From Hyphomicrobiales bacterium (GTDB lineage Bacteria; Pseudomonadota; Alphaproteobacteria; Rhizobiales; Rhizobiaceae), in contig UCCS01000112.1 of assembly GCA_900470965.1 (NCBI GenBank), forward strand, positions 1 through 37,758: DNA of 37,758 nt, written 5' to 3'. Under the pieces are notes generated by a model. That model was not told the DNA's origin and made no database searches. It was given only the letters and a program-made list of their open reading frames with translations. This document shows, in pieces, positions 7,518 through 15,341 of the stretch (its first letter is position 1; every line of letters starts with the position of its first letter). Made by a program: the position numbers and the translations under genes.

Positions 7518-8672
7518 TCAGAAGCAGTCCGCAAAAAGGGTCTTGGTATTTTCAAGCGTCAATGCAACCGGATTACCGCCGGCGCTCGGGTCTTCGATCG
7601 CCATCGCCGCCAGTTCGTCGATCCGATCAGGAGTGATTCCCATCGCCGTCAGATTGTCAGGGACGTTGAGTTCGGAACGCAGCTTCAGCACGTAATCGTA
7701 GAAACCGTCGAAACCGCCTGAAATTCCGAGATAGGCAGCGGCACGCGCGATCTTCTCTTCGATGGCCGAGCGGTTGAAGCGCAGTACAGCCGGCATGACG
7801 ACGGCATTGGTCATGCCGTGATGAGTGTTGTAGACGGCGCCGATCGGGTGCGAGAGCGCGTGGATGGCGCCGAGACCCTTCTGGAAGGCGACAGCACCCA
7901 TGGCGGCTGCCGACATCATGTTGGCGCGGGCTTCCAGATCCGTGCCTTCCTTATAGGCGCGCGGCAGGAATTCCTTGACGAGACGCATGCCCTCCAGCGC
8001 GATGCCGGCCGACATCGGATGGTAGAAGGGCGAGGAATAGGCTTCCAGGCAATGGGCGAAGGCATCCATGCCGGTGCCTGCCGTGATGATCTTCGGCATG
8101 CCGACCGTAAGTTCCGGATCGGCGATGACGACACCCGGCAGGAACTTCGGATGGAAGATGATCTTCTTCACATGCGTCGCGGAATTGGTGATGACGCTGG
8201 CGCGGCCGACTTCCGAACCGGTGCCGGCCGTCGTCGGTACGGCAACGATCGGCGCGATGCCTTCGACGCTCGCCCGTGTCCACCAGTCGCCGATATCCTC
8301 GAAATCCCAGACCGGGCGCGTCTGGCCGACCATGAAGGCCACGCACTTGCCAAGATCGAGGCCCGAACCGCCGCCGAAGGCAACAACGCCGTCATGGCCG
8401 CCGTCGCGGAAGGCCTTGATGCCGGCTTCGAGGTTCTTCTCGTTCGGGTTCGGATCGACATCGGCGAAGATCGCCCGGCCGAGCCCGGCCTCTTCGAGAA
8501 TGTCGAGCGCGTTCTTGGTGATCGCCATCGAGGCGAGGCCGCGGTCGGTGACGAGCAGCGGCTTCTTCATGCCGAGGCTCTTGCAGGTGTCGGCCAGTTC
8601 CTTGATGCGACCACGGCCGAGCTTGACTGATGTCGGGTAGCTCCAGTTTGCGGTGATGTTGGCGCTGCTCAT
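7518..8672 (-). CDS. Iron-containing alcohol dehydrogenase (384 aa)
   Basis: This is a group III (Fe-ADH) dehydrogenase that interconverts an alcohol and an aldehyde with NAD(P). The dinucleotide-binding GGGSGLD lies at 100-106 and PTTAGTGSE at 146-154. The four expected metal ligands are present: D203 and H207 in TGMDAFAHC, H271 in GAIHALSHP and H285 in NTHHGMTN. Length matches the family. The ATG at 8672 has AAGAAGG upstream and overlaps the ALDH stop in an ATGA junction, showing translational coupling. It is the last gene of the FGase-permease-ligase-ALDH-ADH operon. In that context the likely substrate is the hydroxyl end of a gamma-glutamylated amino alcohol, which is inference; the closest family alternatives act on methanol, propanediol or lactaldehyde. 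Confidence 0.92.
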   Translation of the reverse strand: MSSANITANWSYPTSVKLGRGRIKELADTCKSLGMKKPLLVTDRGLASMAITKNALDILEEAGLGRAIFADVDPNPNEKNLEAGIKAFRDGGHDGVVAFGGGSGLDLGKCVAFMVGQTRPVWDFEDIGDWWTRASVEGIAPIVAVPTTAGTGSEVGRASVITNSATHVKKIIFHPKFLPGVVIADPELTVGMPKIITAGTGMDAFAHCLEAYSSPFYHPMSAGIALEGMRLVKEFLPRAYKEGTDLEARANMMSAAAMGAVAFQKGLGAIHALSHPIGAVYNTHHGMTNAVVMPAVLRFNRSAIEEKIARAAAYLGISGGFDGFYDYVLKLRSELNVPDNLTAMGITPDRIDELAAMAIEDPSAGGNPVALTLENTKTLFADCF

Positions 8673-10054
8673 GCTGTAACCTTCTTGAGATGGTAGGATT
8701 TCGGGCGCGTCAGATTGTGGAAGCCGATAATCGACAGCGAGCCGCCGCGGCCGGTTTCCTTGACGCCGGTCCAGCACAGAGCCGGATCGAGATAATCGGC
8801 GCGGTTCATGAAGACAGTGCCTGTTTCGATTTCACGGCCGAGCCGTCCTGCCCGCTCCGCATCCTTGGTCCAGAGCGAAGCAGTCAGCCCGTACTGGCTG
8901 TCATTCATCAGCGCCAATGCCTCGTCGTCATTCCTAACCTTCATGATGCCGACGGCTGGGCCGAAGGTCTCTTCGCGCATGAAGGCCATGGAATGGTCGA
9001 CATTGACGAGGATCTGCGGTGCCAGATAGGCGCCGCCGTCATCGGCCGGGAAAAGCTTCGGATCGACCAGCGCCTTGGCGCCTTTGGCAACAGCATCGGC
9101 GATCTGCTCGCGCACCACCTTGGCAAAGCGCTTGTGCGCCATCGGGCCGAGCGAGGTCTCCGGATCGAGCGGGTTGCCAAGCTTGTAGTTCGAAACCCAG
9201 GCGACCGACTTCTCGACGAACGCGTCATAGAGCGATTCATGCACATAGATGCGCTCGATACCGCAGCAGCACTGGCCGGAATTATAGGTCGCGCCATCCA
9301 TCAGCGTGTCGACGGCGGCGTCGAGATCGGCATCCTCCATCACATAGCCCGGATCCTTGCCGCCGAGCTCGAGGCCAAGACCGGTAAAGGTGCCGGCCGC
9401 AGCGCGTTCCATCGAGCGACCGCCTTCGACCGAACCGGTGAAATTGACGAAGTTGAAGCTGCCGGCGGCGATCAGCGCCGAGGTCGTCTCATGGTCTAGG
9501 AAGACGTTCTGGAACACATCCTCTGGAATACCGGCCTCGACAAAAGCCTGCACCAACCGCTCGCCGACGAGCAGCGTCTGCGAGGCATGCTTCAGCACGA
9601 CGGTATTGCCCGCCATCAGCGCCGGCGCGATCGTGTTGATCGCCGTCATGTAGGGGTAGTTCCAGGGCGCCACGACGAAGACGACGCCATGGGCTTCGCG
9701 CTCGATACGGCGCTCGAACTTGTCGCTCTCCTCGACGACGAGCGGAGCCAGAGCATCGGCCGCGATCGAGGCGACGTAATTGGAGCGCTCGTTGAAGCCG
9801 CGATATTCGCCGCCATACTTGATCGGCCGGCCCATCTGCCAGGCAAGCTCGGGCACGACGACATCGGACATCTCGTTGAGACGGGCGGCACCCTTCAACA
9901 CCAGTTGGACGCGATCTTCGAGCGGGCGCTTGGCCCAGGCCTTCTGCGCCTTGCGCGCACGCGCCACGGCTTCCTTTGCCGCTTCAAGCGAAAGCGCCGG
10001 ACGCTCCGCGTAAACAGAGCCGTCAATCGGCGAAATGCATTGGATCATTGTCAT
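8669..10054 (-). CDS. NAD(P)-dependent aldehyde dehydrogenase (461 aa)
   Basis: This is an ALDH superfamily enzyme that oxidises an aldehyde to a carboxylate. APWNYPYMTAINTIAPAL (about 129-146) carries the family Asn that stabilises the thiohemiacetal. The catalytic Glu is E229 in LELGGKDP, and the nucleophile is C263 within SGQCCCG (259-265), a site with three adjacent cysteines. The length, slightly below 480, resembles the short succinate-semialdehyde-type members. AGGA lies upstream of the ATG. It is coupled to the downstream Fe-ADH gene by a 4-bp overlap, so the two probably act in sequence on one substrate, alcohol to aldehyde to acid. Context suggests a gamma-glutamyl-amino aldehyde. 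Confidence 0.92.
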   Translation of the reverse strand: MTMIQCISPIDGSVYAERPALSLEAAKEAVARARKAQKAWAKRPLEDRVQLVLKGAARLNEMSDVVVPELAWQMGRPIKYGGEYRGFNERSNYVASIAADALAPLVVEESDKFERRIEREAHGVVFVVAPWNYPYMTAINTIAPALMAGNTVVLKHASQTLLVGERLVQAFVEAGIPEDVFQNVFLDHETTSALIAAGSFNFVNFTGSVEGGRSMERAAAGTFTGLGLELGGKDPGYVMEDADLDAAVDTLMDGATYNSGQCCCGIERIYVHESLYDAFVEKSVAWVSNYKLGNPLDPETSLGPMAHKRFAKVVREQIADAVAKGAKALVDPKLFPADDGGAYLAPQILVNVDHSMAFMREETFGPAVGIMKVRNDDEALALMNDSQYGLTASLWTKDAERAGRLGREIETGTVFMNRADYLDPALCWTGVKETGRGGSLSIIGFHNLTRPKSYHLKKVTA

Positions 10055-10154
10055 GATCTAAATCCTGTTTTCTTCTGAGCCGCAGGGAAAGACGACACGA
10101 CTTGTCTTCCGCAGGGAGAATCCAGTCGGGCGGCTTTCCGCTTCGGATACGTTC

Positions 10155-11519
10155 TTAAGCTCTCTCGAAGCCGCGCGCCACTTCCCAATCCGTGATGCGG
10201 CGGTCGTATTCTTCCTGCTCCCATTCGGCAGCGCGGGTATAGTGATCGATCACCTCGTCGCCGAAGGCTGCCCGCAGCATCTCCGATTCCGTCATGGCCT
10301 TGGTGGCGGCCCGCAGCGTGCGCGGGATTTCGCGGATGTCCTTGCCGAAATAGGCATCGCCCACATAGGGCGCCTCCAGTTCCAGCTTCTTCTCGATGCC
10401 GTCGATGCCGGCGGCAAGCAGGGCCGCGAAGGCGAGATAGGGATTTAGGTCGGAGCCGCCGACGCGGCATTCGATGCGGATCGCCTTGGTCTCCTCGCCG
10501 CAGAGGCGATAGCCCGCCGTGCGGTTATCCTTGCTCCAGACCGCCTTGGTCGGCGCGAAGGTGCCGGCCATGAAGCGCTTGTAGGAATTGATGTAAGGCG
10601 CCAGGAAATAGGTGATCTCGCTCGCGTGGCTGAGCAGGCCGGCAATATAATTCTGCATCAGCGGTGTCATGCCGTGATGGCCGGCATGGTCGAAGAAGAG
10701 CGGCTTTTCTTCGAGACTCCAGAGCGACTGGTGGATATGCGAGGAACTGCCGGCGGCATTGTAATGCCACTTGGCAAGGAAGGTGATTGCCTTGCCCTTC
10801 GACCAGGCGATCTCCTTGCAGCCGTTCTTGATGATCGCATGCCGGTCGGCCATGGTGAGCGCATCGGCATAACGCACATTGATTTCTTCCTGGCCGGCGG
10901 AAGCCTCGCCCTTGGAATTTTCGACCGGGATGCCCGCACCCTGCAGGCCCTTGCGGATCGCCCGCATTACCTCTTCTTCCTTGGTCGTCTGGAAGATGTG
11001 ATAGTCCTCATTATAGGCGCTGGCGAGCTTCAGGTTTCGGTATCCGGACGCCTGTGCCGCCTCGTAGGTCTGGTCGAACAGGAAGAATTCGAGTTCGGAG
11101 GCCATATAGGCCTTCATGCCCATGTCCTCCAGGCGCTTGACCTGCTTCTTCAGGATCGCGCGCGGCGAATGGGCCACTTCCTCATGCGTATGGTGGTCGA
11201 GCACGTCGCAGAGAACGAGCGCGGTACCTTCGAGCCAGGGAATGACGCGCAGCGTCGAAAGGTCCGGCTTCATCGTATAGTCGCCGTAGCCCTTCTCCCA
11301 GCTGGTCGCCTTGTAGCCGGAGACGGTTTCCATCTCCATGTCGGTGGCCTGTAGGTAGTTGCAGCTATGCGTTTCCTTCCACGCGCTTTCGAGGAAGAAT
11401 TCCGCCTGGAAACGCTTGCCCATCAGGCGCCCCTGCATGTCCACCTGGCAGGCAAGCACCGTATCGATGCGCCCGTCGGCAACGTCCTGTCTGAGATCGT
11501 CGAGAGTATAGCTGCTCAT
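10155..11519 (-). CDS. Glutamine synthetase-like gamma-glutamyl-amine ligase (454 aa)
   Basis: The protein has the two GS domains: an N-terminal beta-grasp (about 1-100) and a catalytic domain with SELEFFLF (Glu metal ligands), the EINVRYADAL segment, GSSSHIHQSLW with the ATP-site His, NRTAGYRL and IRIECRVGGSDLNPY. This resembles the PuuA/GlnA4/IpuC group, which ligates glutamate to an amine with ATP, more than GlnA: it lacks the GlnA-type C-terminal adenylylation tyrosine segment as far as I can read. The frame is open to 11936, but ATG 11519 with AGGCGG upstream gives the natural N-terminus MSSYTLDDLRQD. The gene lies between an APC permease and ALDH/ADH genes, which points to gamma-glutamylation of an imported amine rather than glutamine synthesis. 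The substrate is not proven. Confidence 0.87.
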   Translation of the reverse strand: MSSYTLDDLRQDVADGRIDTVLACQVDMQGRLMGKRFQAEFFLESAWKETHSCNYLQATDMEMETVSGYKATSWEKGYGDYTMKPDLSTLRVIPWLEGTALVLCDVLDHHTHEEVAHSPRAILKKQVKRLEDMGMKAYMASELEFFLFDQTYEAAQASGYRNLKLASAYNEDYHIFQTTKEEEVMRAIRKGLQGAGIPVENSKGEASAGQEEINVRYADALTMADRHAIIKNGCKEIAWSKGKAITFLAKWHYNAAGSSSHIHQSLWSLEEKPLFFDHAGHHGMTPLMQNYIAGLLSHASEITYFLAPYINSYKRFMAGTFAPTKAVWSKDNRTAGYRLCGEETKAIRIECRVGGSDLNPYLAFAALLAAGIDGIEKKLELEAPYVGDAYFGKDIREIPRTLRAATKAMTESEMLRAAFGDEVIDHYTRAAEWEQEEYDRRITDWEVARGFERA

Positions 11520-11618
11520 GATGTATCCGCCTGAAATTGAACCTGAGAAATCGGGAAAACGAAACGGCATGCGACCGCCGGGATCAACCCGCCCGATGCC
11601 TTTTCGTTGAACCGTGAG

Positions 11619-11639
11619 GGGGCCGCGTGATGCGGCCCC
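11619..11639 (-). repeat. GC-rich intercistronic hairpin between permease and ligase genes
   Basis: GGGGCCGC (11619-11626) and GCGGCCCC (11632-11639) pair perfectly around GTGAT. No T-tract follows on the minus strand. It sits in the 146-bp gap inside the operon and may stabilise or partly attenuate the transcript. Confidence 0.6.
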
Positions 11640-11665
11640 GCCATGTGAGAGGGAAGCCTCAGTTC

Positions 11666-13213
11666 TTAGCTTTCGCCGACGGCCTTTTCGGCCGCTGCGA
11701 TCTCGGCCTGGCGTTTTGCCACTTCGTCGCCGATCGGGGGGCCCTTGAAGCGGCGGCTTTCGAAGCCGAACCAGACGATGCCAGTCAGCACCAGGAACCC
11801 TACCGTGACGTAGAGCGCCGGCCTGTTCGGCGGCTGAATGCCGAGAACGAAGATCAGGATCATCGCGAGGATCGAGAGGACCGCGAAGAGCTTGAACATG
11901 CCTTCGCCGAGGTTCCACGGACCCATCTTGTCCCACTTCGAGGTTCCCCAGGCAAAGAGGCCGAGTGCGATCGGGATCGCGAAGGAGAAGAACAGGAAGA
12001 TGACCGTGCAGGATACGACGATCGTGTAAACCGGCGTGTCGCCGATCGAGACGAGCGACGAGCCCCAGACGAAGAGCACCGAGAGGATCGAGCCCGTCCA
12101 GATCGCAGCAACAGGCGTGCGGTAGTTTGGGCTGACCTTCGACAGCGCCTTGGAGGCCGGCAGGCCGCCATCACGCGAAAAGGCGAAGATCATGCGCGAG
12201 ACCGAGGTGACGGTCGCAAGGCCGCACAGCCATTGGCTGACGAAGATCGCCAGATACAGGATATCCTTGACGATCGGGTTCACCTGGCTGTCCATCGCCC
12301 AGAAAAACACGTTCCAGCCCTGCTTTGCCGCGTCGTCCATGTTCGGCAGCATGAGGACGAAGGCGCACAGCATGATGTAACCGAAAAGCGCCGACCACAG
12401 GACCGACGCGACCATGCCGCGCGGAACGGAATGCGCCGCCTTGACGGTTTCTTCCGAAGTATGCGCGGAAGCGTCATAACCGGTGATCGTGTAGATCGGC
12501 AGCAGAAGGCCGAGCAGGAATACCCAGGCGCCCGATGTCGTGGGCCATACGTTGCCGCCGACTTCGCCGGAATAGTTGGCAAAGGTGAAGAGCCGGCCGA
12601 ACTCATAAGACGGGGCGGCAAGCAGGCACACGGCAGCGAGCGCGATCGCGGTCGCAAAGATCAGGTAACCCGAGAAGTCCGTGAGCTTTGCGGTGAGCCC
12701 GATGCCCATATGGTTCACGAGCGCCTGCGCGCCGGTGATGATCACCAGGAAGACGATACGCACCGTCGTCGTATCCGTCAGGCCGAGATAGCTCGTGCCG
12801 AAGGCGCCCATGAAGAAATAATAGGTGCCGACGTTGATCGCGCCGAGAACGGTGACGAGGCCGAGCAGGTTGAACCAGGCGGTCAGCCAGCCGGTGAAAC
12901 GGTTACCGAGGATCGAACCCCAGTGATAGAGGCCGCCCGCAGTCGGATAGGCGGAGCTGATCTGCGCCATGGCGACGGCAAAAACGAGCGAAACAAAGCA
13001 GCCGATCGGCCAGCCGATGCCGATGGCGGCACCGCCCGCGCCCGAGGTCGCCTGCGCCAGCGAGTTGATACCGCCGGAGAGGATGCAGATGATCGAAAAG
13101 GAAACGGCGAAATTCGAAAACGAGCTCATCCGCCGTTCGAGTTCCTGGGCATAGCCCATGGAATGCAGGATATGCACATCCTGCTTTTTATCACTTTCGG
13201 TATAGTCCGACAT
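11666..13213 (-). CDS. APC superfamily amino acid/amine permease (515 aa)
   Basis: About 12 hydrophobic helices run through this inner-membrane protein. The N-terminal half has FSIICILSGGINSLAQA and the conserved AEISSAYP-type segment reads MAQISSAYPTAGGLYHW (about residues 82-98), diagnostic of the amino acid/choline transporter (ACT) branch that includes GABA permeases, choline/ethanolamine-type carriers and eukaryotic BAT1. Family members use proton or cation symport. GGGGAAG precedes the ATG. It is the second gene of the operon, between the FGase-like gene and the gamma-glutamyl ligase gene, so it likely imports the amine or amino alcohol that the ligase consumes. The C-terminal tail (about 490-515) is charged and cytoplasmic. 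Confidence 0.88.
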   Translation of the reverse strand: MSDYTESDKKQDVHILHSMGYAQELERRMSSFSNFAVSFSIICILSGGINSLAQATSGAGGAAIGIGWPIGCFVSLVFAVAMAQISSAYPTAGGLYHWGSILGNRFTGWLTAWFNLLGLVTVLGAINVGTYYFFMGAFGTSYLGLTDTTTVRIVFLVIITGAQALVNHMGIGLTAKLTDFSGYLIFATAIALAAVCLLAAPSYEFGRLFTFANYSGEVGGNVWPTTSGAWVFLLGLLLPIYTITGYDASAHTSEETVKAAHSVPRGMVASVLWSALFGYIMLCAFVLMLPNMDDAAKQGWNVFFWAMDSQVNPIVKDILYLAIFVSQWLCGLATVTSVSRMIFAFSRDGGLPASKALSKVSPNYRTPVAAIWTGSILSVLFVWGSSLVSIGDTPVYTIVVSCTVIFLFFSFAIPIALGLFAWGTSKWDKMGPWNLGEGMFKLFAVLSILAMILIFVLGIQPPNRPALYVTVGFLVLTGIVWFGFESRRFKGPPIGDEVAKRQAEIAAAEKAVGES

Positions 13214-13269
13214 GACTTCCCCCTGTTGACAATCGCCCGCGGAATTGCGGCCGATCCAGTGCCAATAGT

Positions 13270-13312
13270 GCCCGTGGCTTTTCGCCTTGCGGGCTGTTCG
13301 CAGTTAAACTGC
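13270..13312. promoter_or_regulatory. Hairpin plus 13-bp palindrome upstream of the permease gene
   Basis: Positions 13270-13294 form an imperfect hairpin (GCCCG/CGGGC outer arms, GGC/GCC inner arms). Immediately beside it, 13300-13312 read GCAGTTAAACTGC, a perfect palindrome around a central A. Both lie in the 121-bp gap between the first and second genes of the operon. They may be a processing or attenuation element plus an operator. Confidence 0.45.
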
Positions 13313-13334
13313 TCCCCGGGGTCTTATGTTTTAT

Positions 13335-14102
13335 TCAGGCGTCCAGACTTTCCTGGATGAGCCTTGCGAGATAGTCGGCCACGACCCCTTGGCCGGTATC
13401 GTCTGCGATGAGGTCGTTTCGGACCTCGATCATGACATTGCGAAGCCCGTTGGAAATGCCGTGCAGGATCAGCGTGTGCGTCACGCCGTCCTCCGGCCCG
13501 TAGGGCTCGTTGCGTTCGGTGCGGTAGAGCGGCGCCTCGGCCGCTGATACCAGCATGCGGTCGGCAAGGCGGCTGTCCTCGTCATGGAGGATGCCGAGCT
13601 CGACGGCGCGCTGCCGGCCATTATAGACGGGCGTGAAACTGTGAATCGTCACAATGACGCTATCCTGCCCCCTCGCCTGGCGGTCACGGATCAAGGCGCG
13701 AACAGCATCGTGGAACGGCTGGTAAAGCGCTTCGGTGCGCGCAAGGCGCTCTTCCCCAGTCAAATCCTTGTTACCGGGGATCGTGTAGATCTCGCTGACC
13801 TCGGGCATGGCGCCCGGCGAGTTCGGCGGCCGGTTGCAGTCATAGATCAGCCGGGAGAAGCGCTGGTAGATGAGCGCCGCATCGAGAGCAGCCGAAATGC
13901 CGCGGGCAACGGCAAGCGCGCCCGGATCCCAGGCGATGTGGCTTAAAAGCGCTTCTTCGGAGAGGCCGAGATTACCGAAATGTTCAGGAAGCGTGCGGGA
14001 TGCGTGCTCGCAGATGATGAGCACGGGACTCTTGCCGTGGACGCGTTCGATTGCGACGCAATCGCCGTCCGCTTCGCTGAGAATTCGGGGCTGAGCCAGC
14101 AC
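13335..14102 (-). CDS. N-formylglutamate amidohydrolase-like (HutG/FGase family) enzyme (255 aa)
   Basis: The protein has FGase family motifs: PVLIICEHASRTLPEHF near the N-terminus with the metal-binding Glu-His pair, IYDCNRPPNSPGAMPE in the middle, VIVTIHSFTPVYNGRQR with the metal His, and VMIEVRNDLI near the end. Characterised members hydrolyse the amide of N-formylglutamate or N-formylaspartate with zinc. No hut genes are nearby; the gene leads an operon containing a gamma-glutamyl ligase, so it may cleave a gamma-glutamyl amide instead, which is inference. The frame is open to 14213. GTG 14102 is preferred because GGAGAGG lies eight bases upstream and the longer version would overlap the divergent promoter region. 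It is divergent from the RpiR regulator gene. Confidence 0.82.
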   Translation of the reverse strand: MLAQPRILSEADGDCVAIERVHGKSPVLIICEHASRTLPEHFGNLGLSEEALLSHIAWDPGALAVARGISAALDAALIYQRFSRLIYDCNRPPNSPGAMPEVSEIYTIPGNKDLTGEERLARTEALYQPFHDAVRALIRDRQARGQDSVIVTIHSFTPVYNGRQRAVELGILHDEDSRLADRMLVSAAEAPLYRTERNEPYGPEDGVTHTLILHGISNGLRNVMIEVRNDLIADDTGQGVVADYLARLIQESLDA

Positions 14103-14181
14103 CAACAGCACCTCTCCATCGCTTAATAAAATCTTTACAAGAAAAGAATTCTTCAGGTTCACGGCAGTGTCAAGCGCGCTC

Positions 14182-14197
14182 TGAAAATTTCTTTTCA
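14182..14197. promoter_or_regulatory. TGAAAA-N4-TTTTCA inverted repeat in the divergent promoter
   Basis: This perfect 6-bp inverted repeat with a 4-base spacer lies between the amine operon and rpiR-like gene starts. On the minus strand it lies just upstream of a TTGACA at 14173-14168, a candidate -35 for the operon. It is a plausible binding site for the adjacent RpiR-type regulator. Confidence 0.45.
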
Positions 14198-14206
14198 TGA
14201 CACTTG

Positions 14207-14250
14207 TTGACATGGATTGTGACAGCGTTGTTAACTTTCAGTGGGAAAGT
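14207..14250 (+). promoter_or_regulatory. Candidate rpiR-like gene promoter with ACTTTC-N5-GAAAGT inverted repeat
   Basis: TTGACA at 14207-14212 is a perfect -35 match; a weak -10 (GTTAAC or TTAACT) follows 17-18 bases on. Overlapping and just downstream, ACTTTC (14234-14239) and GAAAGT (14245-14250) form a perfect inverted repeat where a repressor would block initiation. Autoregulation by the RpiR protein is possible. Confidence 0.45.
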
Positions 14251-14281
14251 GGCATCAGACCATCCCGGGGAGCAAAATCAC

Positions 14282-15154
14282 GTGAGTGTCGCGGCTAAGA
14301 CCGTTTCGGACGTCATTCATTCACATCTCGGCGTGCTCACACGCGCCGAAAAGCAGTTGGCCGAAAGCCTGCTCGACAACTACCCTGTCTCCGGCCTCGG
14401 CAGCATCACCACGATTGCTGAAAATGCCGGCGTCTCTACGCCGACGGTCGTGCGCATGGTCCAGAAGCTCGGCTACAAGGGTTATCCGGACTTCCAGCAG
14501 CATCTGCATCAGGAAGTCGAGGCGACGATTTCCAATCCCATCGCCAAGCACGACCGCTGGGCCCAGAACGCGCCGGGCACCCATATATTGAACCGCTTCG
14601 CCGATGCCATCATGGGCAATCTGCGCCAAACGCTCTCCGACCTCGATACGGCTACCTTTGACAACGCCGCTGCCCTGCTCTCGGACCGCAAGCGCACGCT
14701 CTATTTCGTCGGCGGACGCATCACCGGCGCACTCGCCGAATATTTCTTCACCCATATGCAGGTCATCCGCCCGAACACGGCGCTGCTTTCTTCCAACTCG
14801 TCGAGCTGGCCGCAATACGTCCTCAATATGAATCCGGGCGACCTGCTCATCATCTTCGATATCCGCCGCTACGAGCAGGAGATGGTGAGCCTCGCCACCG
14901 CCGCCCGCAAGCGCGGAGCCGAAATCATCGTCTTCACCGACCAGTGGGCTTCGCCCGCTGCCAAGCTCGCCCGTCACGCCTTTCGCGTGCAGATCGAGGC
15001 ACCGTCGGCCTGGGATTCCTCCGTTGTCACACTCTTTATCGTCGAGGCGCTCATCGAGGCGGTTCAGAACTCGACCTGGGACGAGACGAAGGAGCGCATG
15101 AAAACGCTGGAAGGCCTGTTCGAACAGACCCGGCTTTTCCGCAAACCCGGTTAG
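14282..15154 (+). CDS. RpiR family transcriptional regulator with SIS domain (290 aa)
   Basis: The N-terminal ~80 residues are the HTH_6 domain: LTRAEKQLAESLLDNYP, then a helix-turn-helix around TIAENAGVSTPTVVRMVQKL, then GYKGYPDFQQHL. The SIS domain covers about residues 115-260 (RTLYFVGGRITGALAEYF and PGDLLIIFDIRRYEQEM), a fold that usually binds phosphosugars. GTG 14282 is chosen over the upstream ATG 14204 because CGGGGAG lies just before it and the protein then begins at the expected point. It is divergent from the five-gene amine operon and upstream of the AfuA-type ABC transporter. It most likely controls the former, since the transporter has its own PHO-like promoter region. The effector need not be a sugar phosphate. 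Confidence 0.88.
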   Translation: MSVAAKTVSDVIHSHLGVLTRAEKQLAESLLDNYPVSGLGSITTIAENAGVSTPTVVRMVQKLGYKGYPDFQQHLHQEVEATISNPIAKHDRWAQNAPGTHILNRFADAIMGNLRQTLSDLDTATFDNAAALLSDRKRTLYFVGGRITGALAEYFFTHMQVIRPNTALLSSNSSSWPQYVLNMNPGDLLIIFDIRRYEQEMVSLATAARKRGAEIIVFTDQWASPAAKLARHAFRVQIEAPSAWDSSVVTLFIVEALIEAVQNSTWDETKERMKTLEGLFEQTRLFRKPG

Positions 15155-15261
15155 GAGGGACAACTAAAAAAAAGCAAAAACAATGACGGATTTCGCGGAA
15201 ACAGGACAGCCTGTCGCAAATGAAACATTGCCGCAAGCACCTGCTATTCATGACAAAATTA

Positions 15262-15301
15262 ACGTCATTCAACTGTCATACAAGCTTCATCTAACGCCAG
15301 T
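15262..15301 (+). promoter_or_regulatory. PHO-box-like tandem repeat upstream of the ABC transporter
   Basis: Seven-base units repeat at an exact 11-bp pitch: ACGTCAT (15262), CTGTCAT (15273) and GCTTCAT (15284), each followed by a four-base spacer, with a degenerate unit at 15295. PhoB boxes are direct repeats of CTGTCAT separated by four bases. The middle unit is a perfect match; the flanking units match at 5 of 7 and 4 of 7. A TAACAG at 15301-15306 could serve as a poor -10, as expected of PhoB-activated promoters. Confidence 0.5.
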
Positions 15302-15341
15302 AACAGCACATCGGACACTGAAAACCCGAAGGAGAACAACA

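Noticed and set aside
10155..11519. Naming the ligase puuA and the operon a putrescine pathway
   Set aside because: PuuB and PuuD equivalents are missing and an Fe-ADH is present, which a diamine route would not need.
11627..13360. 577-codon open frame on the plus strand, highly charged
   Set aside because: It lies antisense to the APC permease; Arg/Asp/Glu-rich composition is the mirror of hydrophobic codons, not a real protein.
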